From positions 3,345,996 to 3,399,328 of the forward strand of contig CP070768.1 in the NCBI GenBank assembly GCA_020345745.1: DNA of 53,333 nt, in the 5' to 3' direction. Below are positions 23,835 to 32,098 of the stretch, one piece after another. Under the pieces are notes generated by a model that saw only the letters and a list, made by a program, of their open reading frames with translations, was not told where the DNA came from and searched no databases. This DNA is from Desulfobacterales bacterium. Its GTDB lineage: Bacteria > Desulfobacterota > Desulfobacteria > Desulfobacterales > UBA11574. Position numbers and translations under genes: made by a program. Numbering within the stretch: the first letter of the stretch is position 1; every line of letters begins with the position of its first letter.

Positions 23835-23905
23835 ATTATCCGACCTTTGATATCTGCTATATATGGAATCCACAAGTGCCATTCCGGGGTTGTGATATCA
23901 ACAAT
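23832..23905 (-). repeat. Composite repeat family, copy J (partial)
   Basis: TTATTATCCGACCTTTGATA, TCTGCTATATATGG and TTGTGATATCAAC; same arrangement as copy I (22130-22200). Confidence 0.65.
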
Positions 23906-24650
23906 ACCTAATAAACGAAACTACCATTTTATTTCGGTAAAATGGTTAAAAGTCCTATCTGCCTTGGCGGGGTCACCGTGCCACCGTTCCTTGCGATGAA
24001 CTAGCGAATTTACAAACGACTTTGCGGTTGCTCTCTTTGGTCGAAAAACGGCGATACTTACCACAAAGAAATTCAACGAAAAATGTTTTGCCGTTCCCGA
24101 TTTCTCCAAAATAGCAAGGGACACTGATTCGACGCGCAAATTCGATATGTGCAATTCCCCTCCTTAATATGTTCTGAATAACGTCACTATTCTAACAATC
24201 GTAATCTTTAGACTCCCTAAGAGCTTGTGATTATAATTCATATTAAACGTATTGCATTTATAGGCTCGATAGCTATTGATACAAAAATCACGCTATTGGA
24301 TGTGCTAAGATCTTGTGATTATTATTCATCTTTATTTATTACGACGGCTGTTACTGTTTTTCGGCAAAAAACATGCCACCATATATTTTCCTTTTAATTT
24401 CAGTTATATAAAGGTAAAAATGCTCAACAATATACCAAATTGGGACCTGTTAAAAATAGTCCATTGAGCAACGGAACGGATTGTTTCTCATGTCAAAAAG
24501 ATGGCCCAAGAGAATTTGCTTGCGTAAGGATTGGGAAAAAGGCCTAATTTTTTAAAGGGGAGTGTTTTTCCTGTGTCTAGATCTGTGCCTAGTTTTTAGC
24601 CAAAAAGGGTGTTTTTACGTACTTTTTGTGATATAAAGGAAAGGATTAAA
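23906..24650. other. Long spacer before the tRNA genes
   Basis: No gene is supported: a 77-codon minus frame at 23921-24154 lacks a ribosome site and recognisable features. Two imperfect 24-base direct repeats, TAAGAGCTTGTGATTATAAT at 24218 and TAAGATCTTGTGATTATTAT at 24306, lie 88 bases apart. This is the boundary between the accessory region and the core genome. Confidence 0.4.
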
Positions 24651-24687
24651 AAAGGGTTGCAAGTCATTGAAATTCTTGCAACCCTTT
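24651..24687 (-). terminator. Terminator of the tRNA-Gly/tRNA-Cys transcript
   Basis: Perfect 13-bp stem (AAAGGGTTGCAAG / CTTGCAACCCTTT) with an 11-base loop, followed on the minus strand by TTTAATCC after CCCTTT. It lies 10 bases beyond the 3' end of tRNA-Cys. Confidence 0.85.
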
Positions 24688-24697
24688 GATATTGTTG

Positions 24698-24772
24698 TGG
24701 AGGCGGCAACCAGATTCGAACTGGTGAATAGCGGTTTTGCAGACCGCTGCCTTACCACTTGGCTATGCCGCC
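24698..24772 (-). tRNA. tRNA-Cys (anticodon GCA)
   Basis: A 75-base cloverleaf read on the minus strand: acceptor GGCGGCA / TGCCGCC, D arm with AGTGGTAAGGC, anticodon loop TCTGCAAAA giving GCA, T arm with GTTCGAATC, and an encoded CCA end. It is adjacent to tRNA-Gly, downstream of pgsA, as in the E. coli pgsA-glyW-cysT locus. Confidence 0.95.
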
Positions 24773-24782
24773 CAAAAAAAAA

Positions 24783-24857
24783 TGGAGCGGGAAACGGGAT
24801 TTGAACCCGCGACTTCGACCTTGGCAAGGTCGCACTCTACCACTGAGTTATTCCCGC
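24783..24857 (-). tRNA. tRNA-Gly (anticodon GCC)
   Basis: A 75-base cloverleaf on the minus strand: acceptor GCGGGAA / TTCCCGC, D arm with AGTGGTAGAGT, anticodon GCC in CTTGCCAAG, T arm GTTCAAATC, and an encoded CCA end. It lies 10 bases upstream of tRNA-Cys and shares its transcript. Confidence 0.95.
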
Positions 24858-24909
24858 TCAGCATCATGATTTTCATAAATAGTTATTTCAAATTTGTCAA
24901 TAAAAAAAA

Positions 24910-25476
24910 CTAGGTCTTAAGAAGCGTTTTAAATTTAAAGAAATAATCCGCACCTGACCAGATAGTCAATATCAAAGCAACCCATAGAAATATGGCCCCG
25001 ATGGCGTGAAAATCGATGGTAAAGTAGGGAAAATGGATAATAAGAGGAATAATGGCAGCAATTTGAAATCCTGTTTTATATTTCCCAAGGCTGGACGCAG
25101 AAACATCCTTGCCCTTTTGGGCAACAATATTTCTCAAACCGGTGACTGCGATCTCGCGACCGATGATAATGCAAACGATCCAGGATGGTATCCACCCCAG
25201 CGATGCCAACATGATAAACGCAGAAGACACCAGCAGTTTATCTGCAATAGGATCCATCACTTTTCCGAAATTGGATATCAGCCCCTTCTGTCTTGCAAGA
25301 AATCCGTCCAGAAAATCGGTGATGGCAGCGATACTAAAAAACAAGGCAGCCACAAATGTGGAAAGCCGGTTCGGAAACAAAAGAAGAATTACAATAACAG
25401 GTACAGCTGCAACTCGAAACAAGGTCAGGCTATTCGGGTGACTCAAAATCTTTTTTATTGGTCTGTTTGAAGACAT
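24910..25476 (-). CDS. pgsA: CDP-diacylglycerol-glycerol-3-phosphate 3-phosphatidyltransferase
   Basis: About 188 residues from ATG 25476 (a TTG at 25500 is possible). It makes phosphatidylglycerol phosphate, the committed step to phosphatidylglycerol and cardiolipin, in the inner membrane. The CDP-alcohol phosphotransferase motif D-x2-D-G-x2-A-R-x8-G-x3-D-x3-D is complete (DFLDGFLAR, then GKVMDPIADK). Several hydrophobic helices follow. It is the last protein gene before the tRNA pair and is 56 bases downstream of fsa, in the same direction. Confidence 0.93.
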   Translation of the reverse strand: MSSNRPIKKILSHPNSLTLFRVAAVPVIVILLLFPNRLSTFVAALFFSIAAITDFLDGFLARQKGLISNFGKVMDPIADKLLVSSAFIMLASLGWIPSWIVCIIIGREIAVTGLRNIVAQKGKDVSASSLGKYKTGFQIAAIIPLIIHFPYFTIDFHAIGAIFLWVALILTIWSGADYFFKFKTLLKT

Positions 25477-25532
25477 GGTTCTCGATCCTGTGCGATTCAA
25501 GCATTAGCAATGCCCATAGTTCATCCTGCTGT

Positions 25533-26177
25533 CTACCCTTTTCCCTTGTTCCAGTCATCAAGAAAAGCCTTGAGGCCTTTATCGGTTAGAGGGTGAGCCG
25601 CCAACTTGCCCAGCACAGCAAAGGGGAGCGTGGCAATATCGGCACCGATTACAGCTGCGTCAAGTACATGGACCGGGTTGCGGACGCTCGCTACAATGAT
25701 CTCGGTATCATAAGCGTAATTGCTATAAATTTCAACAAGCTGTTCAACTAAAACAAGACCTTCCTGTGCCAGATCATCCAGGCGCCCAACAAACGGGCTA
25801 ACGTACGTAGCCCCGGCTTTAGCCGCCATTAGCGCCTGCAGCGGTGAAAAGATCAGTGTTACGTTGGTTTTAATTCCTTCCTCAGTCAGCGTTCTTGTCG
25901 CCTTCAAACCGTCAACCGTCATGGGAATCTTGACCACGATATTGTTGCGGATCTTTGCCAGGTGGTGGGCCTCTTTGAGCATACCTTCGGTATCCGTACT
26001 GATAACCTCCGCGTTAACAGGGCCATCAACAATATCACAAATCTCCTTTATAATCTCTTCAAACGCTCCTTCTTCCTTGGCAATCAGACTCGGATTGGTG
26101 GTAACCCCATCCACCATTCCCATGCTGTATGCTTCCTTTATTTCGTCTAGGTTGGCCGTGTCTATAAAAAATTTCAT
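25533..26177 (-). CDS. fsa: Transaldolase / fructose-6-phosphate aldolase-like enzyme
   Basis: 214 residues, the length of the short (TalC/FSA) transaldolase subfamily. It transfers dihydroxyacetone units between sugar phosphates in the non-oxidative pentose pathway. The Schiff-base lysine lies in VVKIPMT (Lys83), with the N-terminal [10 protein letters not shown] and [10 protein letters not shown] motifs and ATLPFAVL near the end. Whether it is a true transaldolase or an F6P aldolase cannot be settled by eye. It sits between the YHS-like gene and pgsA. Confidence 0.88.
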   Translation of the reverse strand: MKFFIDTANLDEIKEAYSMGMVDGVTTNPSLIAKEEGAFEEIIKEICDIVDGPVNAEVISTDTEGMLKEAHHLAKIRNNIVVKIPMTVDGLKATRTLTEEGIKTNVTLIFSPLQALMAAKAGATYVSPFVGRLDDLAQEGLVLVEQLVEIYSNYAYDTEIIVASVRNPVHVLDAAVIGADIATLPFAVLGKLAAHPLTDKGLKAFLDDWNKGKG

Positions 26178-26210
26178 TGAATCACTCCTCCCATGGTTTC
26201 TGTTATTTTT

Positions 26211-26462
26211 TTAATTTCTATTTACAAATTTATCCCGACATGCCTTACTGCAAAAATACAAATCCTTGCCATCTGATCGCAAATGCACACCATCTTTTTT
26301 GGGAAAATATATCTCACAAAAAGGATCTTTTATCATTATATCATCGATCTCTTTGACGTCGTTGCTTGATACCGTTTTCTGATACAACCCGCTTTGGGCC
26401 ATCCAAGATTTGAGAGCCCGGTAGCATAGGTATATAAGACCCAATAATATTAATAGGCGCAT
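26211..26462 (-). CDS. Small membrane-anchored YHS/TRASH-like protein
   Basis: 83 residues: an N-terminal hydrophobic anchor (LLILLGLIYLCYRAL), a linker, and a C-terminal metal-binding motif (DPFCEIYFPKKDG, then LYFCSKACRDKF) with three or four cysteines arranged as in YHS/TRASH domains, which bind transition metals. Its start overlaps the folK stop by 13 bases, so it is translationally coupled in the lysA-dapF-folK operon. From memory, similar small genes next to folK are seen in related bacteria; the role is unknown. Confidence 0.75.
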   Translation of the reverse strand: MRLLILLGLIYLCYRALKSWMAQSGLYQKTVSSNDVKEIDDIMIKDPFCEIYFPKKDGVHLRSDGKDLYFCSKACRDKFVNRN

Positions 26463-26971
26463 CTATATTCTTCAATCCTTTGTTCATCCTCATCCAGCAT
26501 CTCCAACAAGCTTTGCATATTTTTCATTAACACTGGATGAATAATTTTAGCGTCTATATCGCAAATCGGTTGTAATACAAACCGTCTCTTGTGCATTCTG
26601 GGATGTGGAACGACCAATTTGGATGACGTTACCACCAAGTTGTCAACCAACAAGATATCCAGATCGAGAATCCGTGGACCAAATTTTACAGGATCAGCAA
26701 CACGCCCGACATCGCGCTCAATCGACTTGAGTGTGTGTAATAGCTCAAAAGGGTTTTTGGCGGTCTCGATTTTTGCCACACAATTGATAAACCAGTCCTG
26801 TGCTTGGTAGTCGACAGGTTCTGTTTTGTAAAAGCGTGACTGATCCTTTAAAACCGTGCCGCCGGATTTTATCAGTGATTCTATTCCGTTTTGGCAGTTG
26901 GCAAGTTTGTTTCCGATATTAGACCCAGCACCGATGTATACCGTGTAATTCCCCACGCTTCTATTTCCAGG
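26450..26971 (-). CDS. folK: 2-amino-4-hydroxy-6-hydroxymethyldihydropteridine diphosphokinase
   Basis: About 173 residues from ATG 26971; an upstream start at 27019 would lie inside dapF. It pyrophosphorylates hydroxymethyldihydropterin in folate synthesis. Seen are the opening YIGAGSNIGN, the pterin-side RFYKTEPVDYQAQDWFIN, and the ATP/Mg signature GPRILDLDILL with both aspartates, followed by VPHPRMHKRRFVLQP. It overlaps dapF by 11 bases upstream and the YHS-like gene downstream. Confidence 0.93.
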   Translation of the reverse strand, partial: PGNRSVGNYTVYIGAGSNIGNKLANCQNGIESLIKSGGTVLKDQSRFYKTEPVDYQAQDWFINCVAKIETAKNPFELLHTLKSIERDVGRVADPVKFGPRILDLDILLVDNLVVTSSKLVVPHPRMHKRRFVLQPICDIDAKIIHPVLMKNMQSLLEMLDEDEQRIEEYRCAY

Positions 26972-27785
26972 CATCTTCACAAAGCCGTGCCTTGTATATG
27001 ATGCGGGCATCCCCTTCAAGGTAGATATCAGAATAAATACCTTTTTCTACGGTATAATAAATACTGAGCCGCTCACCGCTGCGAGTCAGGATGCTGACCG
27101 GCGATGTTACATTCAATTTATCGGCCATGACAATGGCGCTGGCCACAGCTCCCGTACCACAAGCAAGCGTTTCATCTTCCACGCCCCTTTCATATGTCCT
27201 CATGGCAACGACATTGTCTGCCATGGGACATATGAAATTTACGTTGGTACCTGCAGGGGCAAATGTTTCATGGAACCGAATCTTTCGACCCAACTCAACC
27301 ACCGATGCTTCCTCAATATCGTCTACAACGATGACCACATGGGGAACCCCTGTATGAATGCTGGCGATAGGAAGGGCACCCTCTTCTAGATGGAGCTCAT
27401 CGTCTTTTTTAAAATCGGTTGGATCGGGCATTTTTATTTTGACCCTGTCATCGATGATCTGGGCATGGATAACACCGGCTTCGGTTTTAAAGGACATCCG
27501 GGGCCCGGCGATGTTGTTTTCATACGCAAATCGCGCTGCACAACGGGCGCCGTTCCCGCACATTTCCGCAACGCTTCCATCAGAATTATAAAATCGCCAC
27601 TCGAAATCAACGTCGTCCGAGTTCTCCACAAGGATAAAGCCGTCAGCACCGACAGACATTTTTCTTCTGCATACGCTTGCGATAAATTTGACCAAATCAG
27701 CGTCATTAACGACCTTTTTTCTATTGTCGATAATGATAAAATCATTACCGCTGCCGCTCATTTTGTAAAAATTCAAAGGCTGCAT
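26961..27785 (-). CDS. dapF: Diaminopimelate epimerase
   Basis: 274 residues, family length. It interconverts LL- and meso-diaminopimelate for lysine and peptidoglycan. Both catalytic cysteines are present: the first in AEMCGNGARCAARF and the second in LACGTGAVAS. The substrate loop GSGNDFI is at the N-terminus. It lies 96 bases after lysA, matching the usual lysA-dapF order, and is followed directly by folK. Confidence 0.96.
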   Translation of the reverse strand: MQPLNFYKMSGSGNDFIIIDNRKKVVNDADLVKFIASVCRRKMSVGADGFILVENSDDVDFEWRFYNSDGSVAEMCGNGARCAARFAYENNIAGPRMSFKTEAGVIHAQIIDDRVKIKMPDPTDFKKDDELHLEEGALPIASIHTGVPHVVIVVDDIEEASVVELGRKIRFHETFAPAGTNVNFICPMADNVVAMRTYERGVEDETLACGTGAVASAIVMADKLNVTSPVSILTRSGERLSIYYTVEKGIYSDIYLEGDARIIYKARLCEDAWK

Positions 27786-27881
27786 ATCTTATTATTCATA
27801 CCACAAGTTTAGAAGTTCAATATTTTTTCCCATAAAAAACCGTAAAGCCCTTTTGTCCGAAGCTTTTGATATCTTATGTTT

Positions 27882-29141
27882 TCACGAATTGAGAAATGTC
27901 GGAATCGATTCACCGGCAACCAGATCCTCATATTCCTGACGCTTTTTTATAATATAAAACTGGTCGTCGTTGACCATCACTTCAGCCACCTTGGGCCGGG
28001 AACAATAATTGGATGACATCACAAATCCATAGGCGCCTGCACTCATCACTGCAAGAAGATCCCCTTGTTTGACATCAGGGATATTTCGATCTATTGCTAG
28101 AAAATCGCTCGTTTCGCAAATTGGCCCGACAATATCGGCAGTAATCATCCGGTCATTTCCTGCCGATACGGCCTTAATCGCGTGAAAAGCATTGTACAAA
28201 GTGGGACGCATAAGATCGTTCATCCCGGCGTCAGCAATAACAAATTCTTTTGTTGGACCCGACTTTCTGAAAAGAACCCGGGTTACAAGTATTCCGGCAT
28301 TCCCCACAATAACCCTACCGGGTTCCAAAATAAGGTGTAGATCTGTCCCTTTTAGGGATTCGACGATAGCTTTAGCATATTCGCGAGGATGGGGAGGTGA
28401 CTCATCGTCATACGTTATGCCAAGGCCGCCACCCATGTCAAGATACCGTATGTCGATTCCCATCTTTTTTATTTCATTCAAAAGGCTTTTTAGGCTTGCC
28501 AGAGCCTCTTGAAAAGGTTTTGCATCGGTAATTTGCGATCCGATGTGGCAGTCAATACCGATAATTTCAACATTTTCAAGCTCATTTGCCATCTGGTACC
28601 CTTTAAGCGCTGACGCTGTATCGATACCGAATTTATTCTTTTTCAGACCGGTAGAGATATACGGATGCGTTTTGGGATCAACATCGGGATTGACTCGAAC
28701 GGCAACAGGTGCCTTCTTTTTTAAAAGACCTGCTCTTTTATCGATCAGTTTGAGTTCTTCGAGAGACTCGACGTTAAACATCAATATGCCGGTGTTAAGG
28801 GCATAATCTATTTCGTCAACTCTCTTGCCAACACCGGAATAAACAATTGTTTTAGGTAAAAAACCAGCCTTTAATCCACGGTATAACTCTCCGCCCGATA
28901 CGATATCAAGGCCCCCACCCAGATTGACAAATAATTTCAAAATAGCCAGATTTGAATTGGCTTTTGCTGAAAAACAGACCAGTCTTTTTAATCCTTCAAA
29001 CGCTTTGTCAAAGATGAGGAAATGTCGTTTTAAGGTCGCATGACTGTACAAAAAGAAAGGGGTCCCGACCTTTTCAGCAATGGTCCTAACCGGAATATTT
29101 TCACAATACAACTCATGGTCTCGATATTCAAAGTGATGCAT
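27882..29141 (-). CDS. lysA: Diaminopimelate decarboxylase
   Basis: 419 residues of the alanine-racemase-fold PLP family. It converts meso-diaminopimelate to lysine. The PLP lysine is in CFSAKANSN, followed by the glycine-rich phosphate site GGGLGITY, the conserved GPICETSDFLA with the active-site cysteine, and the closing AGAYGFVMSSNYCSRP. It lies between the small lipoprotein gene lptM and dapF. Confidence 0.96.
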   Translation of the reverse strand: MHHFEYRDHELYCENIPVRTIAEKVGTPFFLYSHATLKRHFLIFDKAFEGLKRLVCFSAKANSNLAILKLFVNLGGGLDIVSGGELYRGLKAGFLPKTIVYSGVGKRVDEIDYALNTGILMFNVESLEELKLIDKRAGLLKKKAPVAVRVNPDVDPKTHPYISTGLKKNKFGIDTASALKGYQMANELENVEIIGIDCHIGSQITDAKPFQEALASLKSLLNEIKKMGIDIRYLDMGGGLGITYDDESPPHPREYAKAIVESLKGTDLHLILEPGRVIVGNAGILVTRVLFRKSGPTKEFVIADAGMNDLMRPTLYNAFHAIKAVSAGNDRMITADIVGPICETSDFLAIDRNIPDVKQGDLLAVMSAGAYGFVMSSNYCSRPKVAEVMVNDDQFYIIKKRQEYEDLVAGESIPTFLNS

Positions 29142-29148
29142 AACTTAC

Positions 29149-29307
29149 CTATTCAAATAAAAATGGACTTAGACTGTTGACTGCCGATGGTTTTCCTTTG
29201 TCCGGTGGTTTTGGCGGCGCCTTTTTCCCACATCCAGAGAATAAAAAGCATAGCAAAATCATCGTCAATAATTTCAATAGTACCGAATTTTTAAGCGTTA
29301 TCATCAT
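29149..29307 (-). CDS. lptM: Small lipoprotein of the LptM (YifL) type
   Basis: 52 residues: a hydrophobic signal (VLLKLLTMILLCFLF), lipobox FSGC with Cys26, then GKKAPPKPPDKGKPSAVNS. The lipid-anchored, Lys/Pro-rich mature peptide is characteristic of LptM, which in E. coli helps mature the LptD-LptE outer-membrane translocon and is encoded beside dapF. Here it sits just before lysA-dapF, the same neighbourhood. It starts 7 bases after the argH stop. An lptE gene is present elsewhere in the window. Confidence 0.8.
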   Translation of the reverse strand: MMITLKNSVLLKLLTMILLCFLFSGCGKKAPPKPPDKGKPSAVNSLSPFLFE

Positions 29308-29314
29308 ATCTAAA

Positions 29315-30706
29315 TCATTCCTGTATCTCTTTTTCTAGACGCTTTTTGGCCGCTTCAATGGCAGCGTTTACACTTTCTGTTGCAGTACCGCCAATCGATT
29401 TTCTTCTAGCTATCATCTGATCTGTAGACAATATATCAAAAATGTCCGCTTCGATGATTGCTGAAAAGGATTTTAATTCTTCCAAATTAAGTTCGTGCAG
29501 CTCCTTATTCTTGCTTAAGGCGTACAAAACTGCATTGCCGACACAATCATGAGCTTTACGAAAAGGCATGCCCTTGATTACCAGGTAATCGGCCATGTCA
29601 GTCGCATTTAAAAAACCCTTGGACGTCGCCTGCAACATGGCTTCTTTATGTATCTTTACTTTAGGGAGCATGGCAATATAAATGCCAATACATTCGGTTA
29701 AAACGTCTACCGTATTGAACAATGCTGCTTTATCCTCCTGCATGTCACGGTTATAAGATAACGGCAACGATTTCATCATAGTCAAAATCGACACCAGGTC
29801 CCCAAAAACTCGACCGGTTTTTCCACGGACCAGCTCAGGTACGTCAGGATTCTTTTTTTGCGGCATAATGCTGCTGCCGGTAGCAAAAGAATCCGGAAGT
29901 TCTATGAATCCAAACTCTGCTGATGACCAAATAATCAGCTCTTCTGATATCCGGCTGAGATGAACCATGCAGAGGCCCGCAGCTGATATAAATTCAACGA
30001 TAAAATCGCGATCTGACACCGCATCAATGCTGTTTGCCGACACCCTGGGGAATTCAAGGAGTTGTGCGGTATATTCTCTGTCAATGGGGTATGTTGTCCC
30101 CGCAAGGGCTGCACTGCCCAGCGGCATGACATTGATTCGATTTAAACCCTCCTCGAATCTTTCCGTGTCCCTTGAAAACATCTCATAGTAAGCCATGAGA
30201 TGGTGAGATAAAAGGACGGGTTGCGCCCGTTGTAGATGGGTGTAACCGGGTAAAACAACATCGATGTTGGCCTTTGCCATGTCTAAGATGACTTGTCTAA
30301 GACTTACCAGCGATCCAATGATGCCTCTAGCCTCATCTCTTAGATACATTCTCACATCCAGAGCGACCTGATCGTTTCGGCTCCTGGCGGTGTGGAGTTT
30401 TTGCGCGATTTTTCCGACTTTCTCCACGAGCCGGGCTTCAATGTGCATATGAATATCTTCCAAACCATGATCAAACTGGAAATTGCCCCGCTCTATCTCA
30501 TTTTTTATCTTTTTAAGTCCCCCAACCAATACATCTGCATCTTCTTCTGATATAATGCCCCCTTTTACGAGGGTTCGACAATGGGCAATGCTGCCGTCAA
30601 TATCATAAGCGTAAAGCCGCTTATCGATATCAATTGAAGATGTAAAGTCTTCAACGATCCTCTCTGTCTTCTCAGAAAATCTACCGCTCCATGGCTTTTC
30701 AGGCAT
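29315..30706 (-). CDS. argH: Argininosuccinate lyase
   Basis: 463 residues, normal length. It splits argininosuccinate into arginine and fumarate. The fumarase-superfamily signature GSSIMPQKKNPD is intact, with the catalytic serine in the preceding flexible loop, and TARSRNDQVALD near residue 105. It is 20 bases downstream of argG in the same operon. Confidence 0.97.
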   Translation of the reverse strand: MPEKPWSGRFSEKTERIVEDFTSSIDIDKRLYAYDIDGSIAHCRTLVKGGIISEEDADVLVGGLKKIKNEIERGNFQFDHGLEDIHMHIEARLVEKVGKIAQKLHTARSRNDQVALDVRMYLRDEARGIIGSLVSLRQVILDMAKANIDVVLPGYTHLQRAQPVLLSHHLMAYYEMFSRDTERFEEGLNRINVMPLGSAALAGTTYPIDREYTAQLLEFPRVSANSIDAVSDRDFIVEFISAAGLCMVHLSRISEELIIWSSAEFGFIELPDSFATGSSIMPQKKNPDVPELVRGKTGRVFGDLVSILTMMKSLPLSYNRDMQEDKAALFNTVDVLTECIGIYIAMLPKVKIHKEAMLQATSKGFLNATDMADYLVIKGMPFRKAHDCVGNAVLYALSKNKELHELNLEELKSFSAIIEADIFDILSTDQMIARRKSIGGTATESVNAAIEAAKKRLEKEIQE

Positions 30707-30726
30707 TTACAACCCCTTACTTTATT

Positions 30727-31932
30727 CTACTGCTTCATCAAGTTCTGGATACGCAGCCTCAGCGCATTCAGACGTATAAATCCTTCGGCATCTTGCTGAC
30801 GATATACGCTGTCATCTTCAAATGTCGCAAAATCCTCACGGTAAATGGATGTTTCAGATTTGCGCCCTAAAACACGACAGTTCCCTTTATACAGCTCGAG
30901 CCGCACAACTCCAGAGATGTTTTTCTGGGTTTGGTCAATCAAGCTCTGCAGCAGTTTCATTTCAGGCGAATACCAGAAACCATAATATACCAGCTCAGAA
31001 TACTTGGGAATCAGTGAATCCCTGATATGCATAACCTCTCTGTCCATGGTAATCGATTCGATGGCAATATGTGCAATCCGCCATATGGTTCCACCCGGTG
31101 TTTCATAAACGCCGCGGGACTTCATACCGACGAAACGATTTTCCACGATATCCGTTCTGCCGATGCCGTGACGACTACCCAGGGTATTGAGCGCCGTCAA
31201 TAGGGTTGCCGGAGACATGGTTTCACCATTGATGGCCACCGGGTCTCCCTGATCAAATGTAATCTCAATCACCTCCGGCCGGTCCGGAGCCTCTTGTGGA
31301 GACACTGTCAAGGTATACATATCATCAGGTGGTTGTTGCCATGGATCTTCAAGCTGGCCACCCTCGAAGCTGATATGAAGGAGATTTCGATCGGTGCTGT
31401 AAGGCTTTTTACGCGTTGTCGGCACTTTTATTCCATGCTGCTTGGCAAATGTCATAAGATCGCTCCGAGAGTTTAGATTCCACTCACGCCACGGGGCAAT
31501 GATCTTAATGTGAGGGTCCATAGCAAAATAACTCAGTTCAAACCTGACTTGATCGTTCCCTTTCCCTGTTGCACCGTGACTGACTGCATCAGCGTTCTCA
31601 ATCTTTGCGATTTCCATCTGGCGCTTGGCTATCAACGGTCTTGCCAAAGACGTGCCCAATAGATATTGGCTTTCGTAAATGGCGTTGGCTCGAAATGCCG
31701 GGAAAACATAATCTTTTACAAAGGTTTCTTTCAGGTCATCGATGTATACTTTTAAAGCTCCCGTATTTAAAGCGTTCTCTTCTACTTGTTTCAATTCATC
31801 GCCCTGTCCAATATCAGCTGAAAATGCGATGACATCACACTGATATGTTTCGATGAGCCATTTTAAAATGACCGAAGTATCTAGCCCACCGGAATAGGCC
31901 AGAACCACTTTATTCACATGATCAGACACCAT
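30727..31932 (-). CDS. argG: Argininosuccinate synthase
   Basis: 401 residues from ATG 31932, which has AAGGAG six bases upstream; the frame extends to 31956 but without support. It joins citrulline and aspartate with ATP. The P-loop-like [11 protein letters not shown], the citrulline-site [13 protein letters not shown] and [11 protein letters not shown] are intact. Its ribosome site lies inside the coding remnant of argF, whose stop overlaps the argG start region, showing that the deletion has not disturbed argG translation signals. Confidence 0.97.
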   Translation of the reverse strand: MVSDHVNKVVLAYSGGLDTSVILKWLIETYQCDVIAFSADIGQGDELKQVEENALNTGALKVYIDDLKETFVKDYVFPAFRANAIYESQYLLGTSLARPLIAKRQMEIAKIENADAVSHGATGKGNDQVRFELSYFAMDPHIKIIAPWREWNLNSRSDLMTFAKQHGIKVPTTRKKPYSTDRNLLHISFEGGQLEDPWQQPPDDMYTLTVSPQEAPDRPEVIEITFDQGDPVAINGETMSPATLLTALNTLGSRHGIGRTDIVENRFVGMKSRGVYETPGGTIWRIAHIAIESITMDREVMHIRDSLIPKYSELVYYGFWYSPEMKLLQSLIDQTQKNISGVVRLELYKGNCRVLGRKSETSIYREDFATFEDDSVYRQQDAEGFIRLNALRLRIQNLMKQ

Positions 31933-32098
31933 TATTCTCCTTAAGGTTATTACCAAACATAAGACCCAGTGTTTTGCCTTGCAGCGGTCTGTTGAGAAGC
32001 CCGCTTTTATGCATATTTTTTAGTTCGGAGGCCCGTTGCAAGAGGATCTCAAAATCCTTTTTGCTAAGATCCAAAAGTGTACGTATGTCTTTTTTCAA
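31922..32098 (-). pseudogene. argF: N-terminal remnant of ornithine carbamoyltransferase
   Basis: A 58-codon frame starting at TTG 32098 within the argD stop (TTGA overlap). Its first 47 residues match the OTCase N-terminus ([38 protein letters not shown]), but just where the carbamoyl-phosphate motif STRTR should follow the sequence switches to [10 protein letters not shown] and stops beside argG. About 250 codons are missing, including every catalytic residue. The start signals survive. The cell would need another carbamoyltransferase to make citrulline, unless arginine synthesis has been lost or the assembly dropped a segment. Confidence 0.85.

Noticed and set aside
10452..23905. CRISPR array
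   Set aside because: The repeats are hundreds to thousands of bases apart, occur in both orientations and diverge; there are no regular spacers.
23921..24154. 77-codon minus-strand frame
   Set aside because: No ribosome site and no protein-like features; it lies in repeat-rich spacer.
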